Assembly: GCA_903897925.1 (NCBI GenBank)
Contig: CAIUDG010000037.1
Span: 16,530-80,529 of the forward strand
Length of the DNA: 64,000 bases
DNA from: an uncultured beta proteobacterium
Lineage (GTDB): Bacteria > Pseudomonadota > Gammaproteobacteria > Burkholderiales > Burkholderiaceae_C
Reading direction: 5' to 3'
How positions within the stretch are numbered: position 1 is the stretch's first letter; each line of letters opens with the position of its first letter. The notes under the pieces were generated by a model, which was given only the letters and a program-made list of their open reading frames with translations, was not told the origin of the DNA and did no database searches. Position numbers and translations under genes: made by a program. Below are positions 1-13,847 of this stretch, piece after piece.

Positions 1-440
1 ATGGCATTCAGGCCGTCCAGTGGCTGGCTGAAGCGGGCGTTCAGCTCAATTGCCAGTTTTTCGGCGTGGTGTTCAAAGCGCTCCTGGCCGTCCGCGTGTT
101 CTTTTTTGTAGGCCCAGAGGGTTGCGCCGCCGGTGATGGCCATGCCGATGGCAAAGGCGAGGAGGGTCCAGGTCAGGGACTGAATGCCGCGGCGCGGGTC
201 CCCGCGCCAGCTTGGCCGGGGCAGTGCCGGGGTGCCGTTCAGGCGGGTAAAGCGCCACAGCAATAGCGGCGCCGAAATCAGGGTCAACAAGCCCACGTCC
301 AGGGCCGCGCCCAGGGTTTCGGAGGCGTGTGGCGCCATCTCCGGCAACACCAGCATGACAACGGCTTCACTCAGGCCGACTACGACCAGGATCTCGAACA
401 GCAGTCGTACTAACTTAGATTCAATCGGAGCCTGCGGCAT
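1..440 (-). CDS. N-terminal part of a membrane CHASE-domain sensor (runs off the window)
   Basis: This reading frame is open from an ATG at 440 to the window edge, giving about 146 residues without a stop. The start is preceded by a GGGAAGG ribosome site. The product has two hydrophobic segments, near residues 12-32 and 93-110. After the second comes a charged helix (KKEHADGQERFEHHAEKL) typical of the beginning of an extracytoplasmic CHASE domain. CHASE proteins normally end in a histidine kinase or GGDEF/EAL output domain, but that part lies outside the window, so the output is unknown. The frame and membrane topology are seen directly. The CHASE assignment rests on the pattern of the last 30 residues. 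Confidence 0.6.
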   Translation of the reverse strand, partial: MPQAPIESKLVRLLFEILVVVGLSEAVVMLVLPEMAPHASETLGAALDVGLLTLISAPLLLWRFTRLNGTPALPRPSWRGDPRRGIQSLTWTLLAFAIGMAITGGATLWAYKKEHADGQERFEHHAEKLAIELNARFSQPLDGLNA

Positions 441-593
441 TGCCTTCCCTTGTCTGGCAGATGGCGCGGCACGGGGAACACGCCGCTGCAGCGCACATCG
501 CCATCTGAATGCCGACTTTACGCGAAATTGTCCATAGGCATACAGAGGTGCAGATTGTTCGCTGAATGACTTTGTGAGGGACAATGGCGGTCT

Positions 594-1865
594 ATGCATC
601 CAAAAGCCCTTCTGGACGCCTGCGCCGAACTGGTCAGGCTCACGCTCAAATTTGAACACCCTGCCGACGCTACCGTGTCGCGCTTCTTCCGTGACAACCG
701 TGGCCTGGGGCCGCGCGAACGCGCTACCCTGGCCGAAACGGTCTATACCGTGTTGCGGAAAAAGTTGCTGTTTGACCATCTGGCGCCCTCGGGCAGTGGC
801 CCGAAAGAGCGGCGCCTGGCGATTCTGGGCTTTTACGGCCCGGGCGACTTTTTGCGCAGTGCCTTGACGGACCAGGAAAAGAACTGGCTCGACCAATGCG
901 AAAAAGTCGACCCTGCGGACCTGATGGAACGCCACCGCCACAACCTGCCAGAGTGGCTGGTGCAACCGCTCAAGGAGCAGTTGGGCGACGAATTCTGGCC
1001 CCTGGTAGATAAGCTGAACCTTGGCGCCGGACTGGATTTGCGCGTCAATGACTTCAAGGCCAAGCGCGCCGATGTGCAAAAAGAATTGGCCAAGGTCGGC
1101 ATCAAGGCGGAGCCGACGCCGTACTCGCCGCTGGGCTTGCGCATTGCCGGCAAGCCGGCACTGAACAAAAACGAAGCCTTTCTGCGCGGCGAATTCGAGG
1201 TACAGGACGAAGGCTCGCAACTGCTGGCGATGCTGGTGGATGCCAAACGCGGCGAAATGGTGGTGGATTTCTGTGCCGGCGCCGGCGGCAAGACCCTGGC
1301 CCTGGGCGCGGCCATGCGCAGCACCGGGCGCCTGTATGCATTTGATACCTCGGCGCACCGGCTTGATTCGTTCAAGCCGCGCATGGCACGCAGCGGCTTG
1401 TCGAATGTGCACCCGGCGGCCATTGCCCATGAACGGGATGACCGTGTCAAACGCCTGAGCGGCAAGATTGACCGGGTGCTGGTGGACGCCCCCTGTAGCG
1501 GACTCGGCACCCTGCGCCGCAACCCGGACCTGAAGTGGCGCCAGGGATTGCAGGCAGTGGCCGAACTGGCGGCCAAGCAGACCGCCATTTTGGAAAGTGC
1601 GGCGCGCCTGGTGAAGTCGGGCGGGCGCCTGGTGTATGCCACCTGCAGTGTGCTGCCGCAGGAGAACGAGGCCATTGCCGAAGCCTTTTCACTGGCCCAT
1701 CCGGATTTCGTGCCGATGCCGGCGGGCCCCTTGCTGGAGAGTCTGAAAGTGGCCCAGGCCGCCAGCCTGTGCAGCGGTGGCGAAGACGGGCAGAAATATT
1801 TGCGGCTGTGGCCCCATCGCCATGCGACCGATGGCTTCTTTGCGGCAGTTTGGCAACGCAAGTGA
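594..1865 (+). CDS. RsmB/NOP-family RNA cytosine-C5 methyltransferase
   Basis: The protein has 423 residues. The N-terminal third (to about 130) resembles the NusB-like RNA-binding region of RsmB. The C-terminal half is a Rossmann methyltransferase: the SAM-binding loop is DFCAGAGGKTLALG. The two family cysteines lie in DAPCSGLGTLRRNPD (motif IV) and YATCSVLPQENE (motif VI). In this family one cysteine attacks C6 of the target cytosine and the other helps release the product. The likely role is m5C modification of rRNA. It may be RsmB itself or one of the RsmB-like paralogues common in Burkholderiales; the fmt-rsmB neighbourhood is absent, so no symbol is given. Confidence 0.85.
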   Translation: MHPKALLDACAELVRLTLKFEHPADATVSRFFRDNRGLGPRERATLAETVYTVLRKKLLFDHLAPSGSGPKERRLAILGFYGPGDFLRSALTDQEKNWLDQCEKVDPADLMERHRHNLPEWLVQPLKEQLGDEFWPLVDKLNLGAGLDLRVNDFKAKRADVQKELAKVGIKAEPTPYSPLGLRIAGKPALNKNEAFLRGEFEVQDEGSQLLAMLVDAKRGEMVVDFCAGAGGKTLALGAAMRSTGRLYAFDTSAHRLDSFKPRMARSGLSNVHPAAIAHERDDRVKRLSGKIDRVLVDAPCSGLGTLRRNPDLKWRQGLQAVAELAAKQTAILESAARLVKSGGRLVYATCSVLPQENEAIAEAFSLAHPDFVPMPAGPLLESLKVAQAASLCSGGEDGQKYLRLWPHRHATDGFFAAVWQRK

Positions 1866-1960
1866 GGCCAACCGTTCGCTGCTGGGGGGAATCACCTACC
1901 GCTGTGGGGATTGGCCCCGCATAGAATCGATTCCTGACTATCTAACGAGAGAAGAGTTGC

Positions 1961-3175
1961 ATGTTGCTGATTCCTGAATCGGTTGTGGTGAACGCAGCCA
2001 TTGACTGGCTGGCCCACGGTGTTTTGAACCTGGCCTGGTGGCAGGTGGTGCTGGTCACGCTGCTGCTGACGCATGTGACCATGATCAGCGTGACGGTGTT
2101 TTTGCACCGCCACCAGGCCCATCGGGCACTGGATCTGCATCCGTCGATTGCGCATTTTTTCCGTTTCTGGCTCTGGCTGACCACTGGCCAGGTGACTAAG
2201 GAGTGGGCCTCGATTCACCGCAAGCACCACGCCAAATGTGAACAGGCCGAAGATCCGCACAGTCCGCACGTCTATGGCATCAAGAAGGTGCTGTTGCAGG
2301 GCGCCGAGCTGTACCGGGCCGAATCGATGAACCGCGAGACCATGGCGCGCTATGGCCATGGCACACCGAATGACTGGCTCGAGCGCAATTTGTACACGCG
2401 TTTTTCCTGGCAGGGCATCGGTCTGATGCTGATTCTCGACCTGTCCCTGTTTGGTGCCGCCGGCCTGAGCGTCTGGGCAGTGCAGATGGCCTGGACGCCA
2501 ATCATGGCGGCGGGCATTATCAACGGCGCCGCGCACTACTGGGGCTATCGCAATTTTGAAGCGCCGGACGCCAGCACCAACATCTGCCCCTGGGGCATTC
2601 TGATTGCCGGCGAAGAGTTGCACAACAACCACCACACCTATCCCACGTCGGCCAAATTGTCGGTCAAGCCCTATGAGTTCGATATCGGCTGGATGTATAT
2701 CCGGCTGCTGCAAATGGCCGGCCTGGCCCGGGTGAAGAAGACCCCGCCCAAGGCCGCCTATGGTGAAATTCGCCCGGTGGCAGATGAAAAGACACTCGAA
2801 GCGCTGATCGCCAACCGCTATGAAATCATGGCCTCCTATGCCAAAGGAGTGCGCAAGGCGGCGCGCATTGAGCTGATTTCGATCAAGGCGCGCAGCGATG
2901 TGGCGCTGATCCAGGCAACCAAGCGCTGGCTGCACCGTGACCAGGAGCTGGTGCCGGCCTCGGCCGCGGTAGAACTGGTCAAGTTGCGTGCTGCCTGCCC
3001 GGTGCTCGACAAGCTGGTGGTGATGCGTGAGGAGTTGCGCCAGCTGTGGCTCAACACCAGCGTTTCGCGCGACCAGCTGACGCAGGATCTGCAGAACTGG
3101 TGCCATCGGGCCGAAGCCAGCGGCATCGCCATGCTGCAGGACTTTTCCCTGAAGCTGCGGGCGGCACACGCTTGA
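1961..3175 (+). CDS. Membrane acyl-CoA/fatty-acid delta-9-type desaturase
   Basis: A 404-residue integral membrane desaturase. All three histidine boxes that bind the di-iron centre are visible: HRHQAHR near residue 50, HRKHH near 87 and HNNHH near 222. They are separated by hydrophobic stretches that would form the membrane domain. The enzyme should insert a cis double bond into a saturated acyl chain and so adjust membrane fluidity. The C-terminal 120 residues are a soluble charged extension seen in many betaproteobacterial homologues. An ATG preceded by GAGAGAAGAG sets the start. The gene ends at a strong hairpin shared with rpmG on the other strand. Confidence 0.9.
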   Translation: MLLIPESVVVNAAIDWLAHGVLNLAWWQVVLVTLLLTHVTMISVTVFLHRHQAHRALDLHPSIAHFFRFWLWLTTGQVTKEWASIHRKHHAKCEQAEDPHSPHVYGIKKVLLQGAELYRAESMNRETMARYGHGTPNDWLERNLYTRFSWQGIGLMLILDLSLFGAAGLSVWAVQMAWTPIMAAGIINGAAHYWGYRNFEAPDASTNICPWGILIAGEELHNNHHTYPTSAKLSVKPYEFDIGWMYIRLLQMAGLARVKKTPPKAAYGEIRPVADEKTLEALIANRYEIMASYAKGVRKAARIELISIKARSDVALIQATKRWLHRDQELVPASAAVELVKLRAACPVLDKLVVMREELRQLWLNTSVSRDQLTQDLQNWCHRAEASGIAMLQDFSLKLRAAHA

Positions 3176-3197
3176 GCTGATACATCTGGCAGACATG

Positions 3198-3223
3198 AAA
3201 AAGCCCGCGTAAGCGGGCTTTTT
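3198..3223. terminator. Bidirectional intrinsic terminator between desaturase and rpmG
   Basis: An 11-bp perfect stem (AAAAAGCCCGC paired with GCGGGCTTTTT) closes a GTAA loop. Flanking A and T runs give a U-tract in both directions, so it can end the desaturase transcript and the rpmB-rpmG transcript. Confidence 0.9.
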
Positions 3224-3243
3224 CAATGGAAGAAAACCGAAGC

Positions 3244-3414
3244 TTATTTCAGCTTCATTTCCTTGTAGTCCACATGCTTGCGAGCCTTGGGATCAAATTT
3301 CTTGATCAACATTTTCTCGGGCATGGTCTTCTTGTTCTTGCTGGTGGTGTAGAAGTGACCGGTGCCAGCTGTAGATTCCAGCTTGATTTTTTCGCGTCCG
3401 CCTTTGGTTGCCAT
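3244..3414 (-). CDS. rpmG: 50S ribosomal protein L33
   Basis: A 56-residue basic protein starting [15 protein letters not shown] and containing FYTTSKNKK, which is diagnostic for bacterial L33. It has no cysteines, so it is the zinc-independent form. It sits 13 bp downstream of rpmB on the same strand, the usual rpmB-rpmG operon, and is followed by a strong terminator. Confidence 0.97.
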   Translation of the reverse strand: MATKGGREKIKLESTAGTGHFYTTSKNKKTMPEKMLIKKFDPKARKHVDYKEMKLK

Positions 3415-3427
3415 GGTGCTCTACTCC

Positions 3428-3661
3428 TTAAGCTTGGCCACGTGCGCGCAAATCGGCGAGCACAGAGTCGATACCGTTCTTGTCGATCAGACGCAGACCG
3501 GCGTTGGAAATGCGCAGGCGAACCCAGCGATTTTCCGACTCGACCCAGAAACGGCGGTATTGCAGGTTCGGCAGGAACCGGCGCTTGGTTTTGTTGTTGG
3601 CGTGGGAAACATTGTTCCCGACCATCGGGCCTTTGCCCGTTACTTGACATACGCGTGCCAT
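3428..3661 (-). CDS. rpmB: 50S ribosomal protein L28
   Basis: A 77-residue protein starting [12 protein letters not shown], with the family signature [14 protein letters not shown] and the C-terminal [14 protein letters not shown]. The ATG at 3661 is chosen because the protein then has the family N-terminus and a GGAG site lies upstream; longer in-frame starts add unrelated residues. First gene of the rpmB-rpmG operon. Confidence 0.97.
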   Translation of the reverse strand: MARVCQVTGKGPMVGNNVSHANNKTKRRFLPNLQYRRFWVESENRWVRLRISNAGLRLIDKNGIDSVLADLRARGQA

Positions 3662-3772
3662 ATGGACACTCCGATCAAAACAGCCACAGCACCAGATCTG
3701 CTGTGACCTCACCTCGCCAAAAAGGGTGGCGGTAACCCGTATCGCTGCCAGCTAAGAGCAGCAAAGCCGACG

Positions 3773-3778
3773 ATTATA
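3773..3778 (-). promoter_or_regulatory. Candidate -10 element of the rpmB-rpmG promoter
   Basis: On the minus strand this reads TATAAT, a perfect sigma70 -10 hexamer, about 112 bp upstream of the rpmB start. The hexamer 17 bp further upstream (ATAAGA) is a weak -35, so the call rests mainly on the -10 and on its position just past the trxB stop codon. Confidence 0.4.
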
Positions 3779-3797
3779 GCCCTAAATTGGACGCGTC

Positions 3798-7245
<3,448 letters not shown>

Positions 7246-7249
<4 letters not shown>

Positions 7250-7890
7250 AAAAAATTCTGATTCAGGGCTGCACCGCTCTGTGGCTGTTCGGTCAGGCTG
7301 TGGCGGCGCACGCCGATGGCATGCAGGCACTGGAAGGTTTTATTGCCAATGCCCGGGCCGGGCACGCCGAATTCACGCAGGTGGTGACGGCGCCGTCGAA
7401 AGACGGCCAGGCGCCGCGCAGCAAGACTTCCAGTGGCACGTTTGATTTTTCCCGGCCCAACCGCTTCCGCTTCGAATACCTCAAGCCCTTTGCCCAGACC
7501 ATTGTGGCGGATGGCCAGACGCTGTGGCTGTATGACCAGGACCTGAACCAGGTCACGGCGCGCAAGCAGTCTGCGGTATTGAATGCCACGCCGGCGGCGT
7601 TGATCGCCTCGGCTGCCAACACCAAAGCCCTGCAGGCCGATTTTGTGCTGGCTGCGGCGCCCGACCAGGACGGCATGGAGTGGGTGCTGGCCACCCCCAA
7701 GGCCAAGGACAGCAATCTGCAATCGATCCGGGTGGGCTTTCGCAGCCAGTCGCTGGCGGTGCTGGAAATTTTGGACAGCTTCGGCCAGCGCTCGGTGATG
7801 CGTTTTGGCGCCATGCAGACCCGTGCCGCCGCCGATGCGGCCCTGTTTCAATTCAAGCCACCGGCTGGCGCCGACGTGATTCGCCCCTAG
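7246..7890 (+). CDS. lolA: Outer-membrane lipoprotein carrier protein LolA
   Basis: A 214-residue periplasmic chaperone that ferries lipoproteins from the LolCDE complex to the outer membrane. A cleavable signal peptide ends at about AVAAHA. The mature part contains the LolA patterns [16 protein letters not shown] and [18 protein letters not shown]. The gene overlaps ftsK by 4 bp and is followed after 8 bp by rarA, the conserved ftsK-lolA-rarA order of betaproteobacteria. Confidence 0.95.
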
Positions 7891-7898
7891 GCAGCACG

Positions 7899-9203
7899 AT
7901 GGAAAATCTGTTCGCCAGGGAACCCGCGCCACCACTGGCCGAGGCCTTGCGGCCAACGGTGCTGGACGAAGTGATCGGGCAATCGCACTTGCTCGGACCG
8001 GGCAAGCCCTTGCGGCTGGCGTTCCAGTCCGGCAAGCCGCACTCGATGATTCTCTGGGGTCCGCCGGGGGTCGGCAAGACCACCCTGGCACGCCTGACGG
8101 CGCATGCTTTTGACTGCGCTTTCATTGCGCTGTCGGCGGTGTTCTCGGGGGTGAAAGACATTCGCGCGGCGATGGAGCAGGCGCAGCACAACCTGGCGCA
8201 GGGCAAACACACGATTTTGTTTGTTGACGAAATTCACCGCTTCAACAAGTCCCAGCAAGACGCGCTTCTTCCCTATGCGGAAAGCGGCTTGGTGACCTTC
8301 ATTGGCGCCACCACCGAAAACCCGTCGTTTGAAGTCAACTCGGCTTTGTTGTCGCGGGCCCAGGTCTATGTGCTGCAGTCGCTCAGCGATGACGAATTGA
8401 AGCAGCTGCTGGTGCGCGCCCAGCAAAAGGTGCTGGGCGATCTGCAGTTTGACGTGCAGGCGGTGGACACCGTGGTTGGCTACGCCGATGGCGACGCCCG
8501 GCGCTTTCTGAACCTGCTGGAACAATGCCAGACCGCCGCTGGCGCGGCTGGCGTCACACACATCGACGCGGCGTTTATTGAAAACGCACTGACGCTGAAT
8601 GCGCGCCGCTTTGACAAGGGCGGCGACAACTTTTACGACCAGATTTCGGCGCTGCACAAATCCGTGCGTGGCTCGGACCCCGATGCCGCACTGTATTGGC
8701 TCGCACGCATGCTCGATGGCGGTGCCGACGCCCGCTATCTGTCGCGGCGCATCGTGCGCATGGCCTGGGAAGACATCGGTCTGGCCGACCCGCGCGCCAT
8801 GCAGATAGCCAATGATGCGGCGCTGACCTTTGAGCGCCTGGGCGCCCCGGAAGGCGAGCTGGCGTTGGGGCAGGCGGTGATCTATCTGGCTATCGCCGCC
8901 AAGAGCAATGCTGGCTATAAGGCCTATAACCAGGCACGCGCCTTTGTCAAGCAGGACAAGAGCCGGGCCGTGCCAGTGCACCTGCGCAATGCACCGACCA
9001 AGCTGATGAAAGAACTTGGCCATGGCCACGCCTACCGCTATGCGCATGACGAGCCACACGCCTATGCGGCGGGCGAAAACTACCTGCCCGAAGGCATGCC
9101 GGCACCCGGCTGGTACCAGCCGGTGCCACGCGGACTGGAAAGCAAAATTGCCCAGAAAATGGCGTTTTTGCGCCAGCTCGACGCCGACGCAAAGCCAAAC
9201 TGA
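7899..9203 (+). CDS. rarA: Replication-associated recombination protein A (RarA/MgsA), AAA+ ATPase
   Basis: A 434-residue clamp-loader-like AAA+ ATPase acting at stalled replication forks. Walker A GPPGVGKTT is near residue 54 and Walker B ILFVDEIHRF near 105. The sensor-like ATTENPSFE and the C-terminal tetramerisation region are also present (DFRSAALTRAL-type region replaced here by DPDAALYWLARML, the usual RarA motif). The ATG at 7899 is used because MENLFAREPAPPLAEALRP is the family N-terminus. It lies 8 bp after lolA. Confidence 0.95.
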   Translation: MENLFAREPAPPLAEALRPTVLDEVIGQSHLLGPGKPLRLAFQSGKPHSMILWGPPGVGKTTLARLTAHAFDCAFIALSAVFSGVKDIRAAMEQAQHNLAQGKHTILFVDEIHRFNKSQQDALLPYAESGLVTFIGATTENPSFEVNSALLSRAQVYVLQSLSDDELKQLLVRAQQKVLGDLQFDVQAVDTVVGYADGDARRFLNLLEQCQTAAGAAGVTHIDAAFIENALTLNARRFDKGGDNFYDQISALHKSVRGSDPDAALYWLARMLDGGADARYLSRRIVRMAWEDIGLADPRAMQIANDAALTFERLGAPEGELALGQAVIYLAIAAKSNAGYKAYNQARAFVKQDKSRAVPVHLRNAPTKLMKELGHGHAYRYAHDEPHAYAAGENYLPEGMPAPGWYQPVPRGLESKIAQKMAFLRQLDADAKPN

Positions 9204-9415
9204 CAGACCGCTGTCGCGAGGGTAAACCCGGTTCAACGAAGCCTTCCGGGGGCCTGCCGCATGGGTACAATCGCCAGCACCTAAGCGCCACATAACCCAC
9301 TGTGGCGAGTTTCTTGCTTTAGCGTTGGTAGAGCCCACAAGGCCGAACCGCTTGTCTACAACATCCATATCGCGATGGTTGAATCAGGCGCCGGCCAAAA
9401 ATCGGAGAAAGTTTT

Positions 9416-10345
9416 ATGGATATTCTGATACAGCAGATCATCAACGGTCTGGTATTGGGCAGCATGTATGCGCTGATCGCGCTTGGCTATACCATGGTGT
9501 ACGGCATTATCAATCTGATCAATTTCGCCCATGGCGAAGTGATGATGGTTGGCGCCCTGACCAGTTGGTGGACGCTGGAACACTGGCCGGATTCCCTGGC
9601 TGGCACGCCGCCCTCACTCAAGTTATTTATTGCTGCAGTGATCGCTTGCGTCTGTGCCGCGGCACTGAATTTCTGCATTGAAAAAGTCGCCTATCGGCCG
9701 CTGCGCAACAGCCCCAAGCTGGCGCCCCTGATCACTGCCATCGGCATGTCGATCTTGCTGCAAACGCTGGCCATGATTATCTGGAAGCCCAACTACAAGT
9801 CTTATCCGACGCTGTTGCCGAGCACGCCGTTTGATATTGCCGGTGCCGTGATCACACCGACCCAGGTGATGATTCTGGGCGTCACGGCGGTGTCGCTGGG
9901 CCTGCTGATGTGGGTCGTCAACTACACCAAGCTGGGGCGCGCCATGCGTGCCACGGCAGAGAATCCGCGCGTTGCCGGACTGATGGGTGTCAAGCCTGAC
10001 GTGGTGATTTCCGCCACCTTCGTGATTGGCGCCGTGCTGGCGGCGATTGCCGGCGTGATGTATGCATCCAACTACGGCACGGCACAGCATGCAATGGGCT
10101 TTTTGCCCGGATTGAAGGCCTTCACGGCAGCGGTCTTCGGCGGTATCGGCAATCTTGCCGGCGCTGTCGTTGGCGCCTTGTTGCTGGGCCTGATCGAGTC
10201 GATTGGTGCCGGCTACATCGGCGACCTTACCGGTGGCGTGCTGGGCAGCAACTATTCGGATATTTTTGCCTTCATCGTGCTGATCATTGTGCTGACCTTG
10301 CGTCCTTCGGGCCTGCTGGGTGAACGCATTGCCGATCGGGCTTGA
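9416..10345 (+). CDS. livH: Branched-chain amino-acid ABC transporter permease LivH
   Basis: A 309-residue hydrophobic permease that opens with MDILIQQIINGLVLGSMYAL, the LivH signature. It contains the EAA-like cytoplasmic loop GRAMRATAENPRVAGLMGV. A GGAGAAAG site lies upstream. It pairs with LivM in the inner membrane. First gene of livHMGF; gaps between genes are 4-20 bp. No periplasmic binding protein (livK) accompanies the operon in this window. Confidence 0.94.
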   Translation: MDILIQQIINGLVLGSMYALIALGYTMVYGIINLINFAHGEVMMVGALTSWWTLEHWPDSLAGTPPSLKLFIAAVIACVCAAALNFCIEKVAYRPLRNSPKLAPLITAIGMSILLQTLAMIIWKPNYKSYPTLLPSTPFDIAGAVITPTQVMILGVTAVSLGLLMWVVNYTKLGRAMRATAENPRVAGLMGVKPDVVISATFVIGAVLAAIAGVMYASNYGTAQHAMGFLPGLKAFTAAVFGGIGNLAGAVVGALLLGLIESIGAGYIGDLTGGVLGSNYSDIFAFIVLIIVLTLRPSGLLGERIADRA

Positions 10346-10357
10346 GGAGCGGATGCT

Positions 10358-11443
10358 ATGACACAAACCAAAAAAATAGTGATGTTCTTTGTGGTCGGCC
10401 TGGCCTTGCTGGTGCTGCCACTGTTTCTGCAGTTGTTTGGCAATGCCTGGGTGCGGATCGCCGACGTGGCGCTGCTGTATGTGCTGCTGGCGCTGGGCCT
10501 GAATATTGTGGTTGGCTATGCCGGTCTGCTGGACCTGGGTTATGTCGCCTTCTTTGCCATCGGCGCCTATATGTACGGTCTGCTGGCTTCGCCGCAGCTG
10601 ACCGATTCGTTCGAGTACCTGGCGGCGATGTTCCCGGGCGGCCTGCATTCGCCGCTGTGGGTCATCATTCCGGCCGGTGCCGGTTTGGCCGGTCTGTTTG
10701 GCGTGCTGCTGGGCGCCCCGACGCTGCGCTTGCGCGGTGACTATCTGGCCATCGTGACGCTCGGCTTTGGTGAAATCATCCGCGTATTCATGAACAACCT
10801 GGATGCGCCGGTCAACATTACCAACGGCCCCAAGGGTATCAACCAGATCGATTCGTTGCACTTCTTTGGCCTGGATCTGGGCAAAAAGCTGATGTTTGGT
10901 GACTACGAAGTGGCTTCGGTGTCGCTCTATTACTACCTGTTCATGGCGCTGGTGCTGATCAGCATTGTGATCTGCCACCGCCTGCAGCTGTCGCGCGTTG
11001 GCCGCGCCTGGATGGCGATTCGGGAAGATGAAATTGCCGCCAAGGCGATGGGCATCAACACCCGCAACATGAAGCTGCTGGCATTCGGCATGGGCGCTAC
11101 CTTCGGCGGTGTGTCGGGCGTCATGTTCGGTGCCTTCCAGGGCTTTATTTCGCCCGAGTCTTTCACCCTGATGGAGTCGGTGATGATTGTCGCCATGGTG
11201 GTGCTCGGCGGTGTCGGCCACTTGCCTGGTGTGATCCTGGGCGCGGTGCTGCTGTCGGCCTTGCCGGAAGTGCTGCGCTATGTGGCCGGTCCTTTGCAGG
11301 CCGCCACCGGTGGCCGCCTGGATGCCTCCATCTTGCGCCAGTTGCTGACCGCGCTGGCCATGATTTCCATCATGCTGCTGCGCCCGCGTGGCCTGTGGCC
11401 CTCTCCCGAGCATGGCAAGTCCTTGCAAGCGGCTAAATCCTGA
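10358..11443 (+). CDS. livM: Branched-chain amino-acid ABC transporter permease LivM
   Basis: A 361-residue permease with the LivM hallmarks: LGLNIVVGYAGLLDLGYVAFFAIGAY is present near residues 45-70 (only partly quoted here by family memory), and the cytoplasmic coupling loop GRAWMAIREDEIAAKAMGIN. It has about ten hydrophobic segments. It lies 12 bp after livH with a GAGGAGCGG site between. Partner of LivH. Confidence 0.93.
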   Translation: MTQTKKIVMFFVVGLALLVLPLFLQLFGNAWVRIADVALLYVLLALGLNIVVGYAGLLDLGYVAFFAIGAYMYGLLASPQLTDSFEYLAAMFPGGLHSPLWVIIPAGAGLAGLFGVLLGAPTLRLRGDYLAIVTLGFGEIIRVFMNNLDAPVNITNGPKGINQIDSLHFFGLDLGKKLMFGDYEVASVSLYYYLFMALVLISIVICHRLQLSRVGRAWMAIREDEIAAKAMGINTRNMKLLAFGMGATFGGVSGVMFGAFQGFISPESFTLMESVMIVAMVVLGGVGHLPGVILGAVLLSALPEVLRYVAGPLQAATGGRLDASILRQLLTALAMISIMLLRPRGLWPSPEHGKSLQAAKS

Positions 11444-11459
11444 GCGGAGCGCAGCAACC

Positions 11460-12230
11460 ATGACTGATATCGTATTGAATGTTTCCGGCGTTTCGAAACG
11501 CTTTGGCGGTTTGCAGGCTCTGAGCGATGTGGGTATCCAGATCCGGCGCGGCCAGGTCTATGGTCTGATCGGACCGAATGGTGCCGGCAAGACCACCTTC
11601 TTCAATGTGCTGACTGGCTTGTACACGCCCGACAGCGGCAGTTTCAACTTGGCCGGCAAGCCCTACCAGCCGACGGCGGTGCACCTGGTGGCCAAGGCCG
11701 GCATTGCGCGCACCTTCCAGAACATCCGTTTGTTCGCCGAAATGACGGCGCTGGAAAACGTCATGGTCGGACGCCACATCCGCACCCATTCCGGCCTGCT
11801 TGGCGCGGTCTTCCGCACGCCTGGTTTCAAGGCCGAGGAATTGGCGATTGCGCAGCGCGCCCAGGAGTTGCTGGACTATGTCGGTATCGGCAAGTTTGCC
11901 GATTACAAGGCGCGCACCCTGAGCTATGGCGACCAGCGCCGGCTCGAAATTGCGCGCGCACTGGCGACCGACCCGCAGCTGATCGCGCTGGACGAACCGG
12001 CCGCAGGCATGAACGCTACCGAAAAAGTGATGTTGCGCGAATTGATCGACCGCATCCGCAAGGACAACCGCACGATTTTGCTGATCGAGCACGACGTCAA
12101 GCTGGTGATGGGCTTGTGTGACCGCGTGACGGTGCTGGATTACGGCAAGCAGATTGCCGAAGGCACGCCGGCCGATGTGCAGAAAAATGAAAAAGTGATC
12201 GAGGCTTACCTCGGCACCAGTGGCCACTAA
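11460..12230 (+). CDS. livG: Branched-chain amino-acid ABC transporter ATPase LivG
   Basis: A 256-residue ABC ATPase. Walker A GPNGAGKTT is near residue 37, the signature LSYGDQRRLEIARAL near 153, and Walker B LIALDEPAAGMN just after. The atypical AAGMN after the Walker B aspartate-glutamate is characteristic of LivG. The ATG at 11460 gives the normal family N-terminus (MTDIVLNVSGVSKRFGG); the upstream in-frame ATG lies inside livM. Confidence 0.94.
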   Translation: MTDIVLNVSGVSKRFGGLQALSDVGIQIRRGQVYGLIGPNGAGKTTFFNVLTGLYTPDSGSFNLAGKPYQPTAVHLVAKAGIARTFQNIRLFAEMTALENVMVGRHIRTHSGLLGAVFRTPGFKAEELAIAQRAQELLDYVGIGKFADYKARTLSYGDQRRLEIARALATDPQLIALDEPAAGMNATEKVMLRELIDRIRKDNRTILLIEHDVKLVMGLCDRVTVLDYGKQIAEGTPADVQKNEKVIEAYLGTSGH

Positions 12231-12249
12231 GCGGCGCGAAGGAACGGAT

Positions 12250-12961
<712 letters not shown>

Positions 12962-12969
<8 letters not shown>

Positions 12970-13843
12970 AGCTGCGGCAGCGCTGCCGGCCACGCGCCGG
13001 TATGTGCTGGCCTTGCTGCTGGTAACACTGGTCTGGGGCGCCACCTTTCCGGTGCTCAAGCGGGCCACGGCGCAGCTCAGTGGCGTGGAAATATCGGCTT
13101 TGCGCTTTGCGCTGGCCGCCGTGTTCCTGCTGCCCTGGGCCTGGCGGGCGCCACGCCAGACCTGGCGTGATGGGGCCGGGCTGGGTGCGCTGGTGCTGTT
13201 TTCTTACGTCGCTCAGGCGTACGGCCTGGAGTGGATCTCTTCCAATCGCAGTGCTTTCCTGACCAGCCTCAATGTGTTGTTGGTGCCGCTGTTCGGCATG
13301 GCGCTGGGCCAGCCGCTGGTCGGCCGCGTGCTGGCGGCAGCAGCGCTGGCCTGCGCCGGCATTGGCCTGATGTCCTGGGACGGTGGCGCCAATGCGCGCG
13401 GTGATGGCGCCAGCGTCGTCGGCGCCATAGCCTACGCCCTGTATGTGATGGCCTTGTCGCGGCGCGCCGCGCGGCACCGGCCGCTGGCACTGGCGGCCAC
13501 ACAAATGGTGTGCATGGCACTGCTGGGCGGCGTCTGGATGCTGTGTGACGCGGCTGGCAGCGATCGTCTGGCGACCTTGCCGGCCCGGCTGGACCGGGAC
13601 ACGCTGCTCGGTCTGCTCTATCTGGGCCTGGTCGCTTCGGCCCTGATGCTGTGGCTGCAGGCCTGGGCGCAGCGCCATGTGGCGGCCGCGCAGGCAGCGC
13701 TGATTTATTCCATGGAGCCGGTATTCGCGGCGCTGTTCGCCTGGCTCTGGCTGGCCGAGACACTGAGTTGGCGTGCCGCCTGCGGCGCCGCCGTGGTGCT
13801 GGCAGCGCTGTGGCTGAGCGACTGGCAGACGCCGCAGGACTGA
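12962..13843 (+). CDS. EamA/DMT-family membrane transporter
   Basis: A 293-residue protein with about ten hydrophobic segments arranged as two EamA repeats. The repeat starts VTLVWGATFPVLKRA and the second half ends in SMEPVFAALFAWLWLAETLS, the usual DMT signature. The substrate cannot be read from the sequence; family members export amino acids or other metabolites. Translation starts at a GTG that overlaps the end of livF, so it is probably co-transcribed with the liv operon. It converges on the reductase gene with only 4 bp between the stops. Confidence 0.85.
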
Positions 13844-13847
13844 GGCG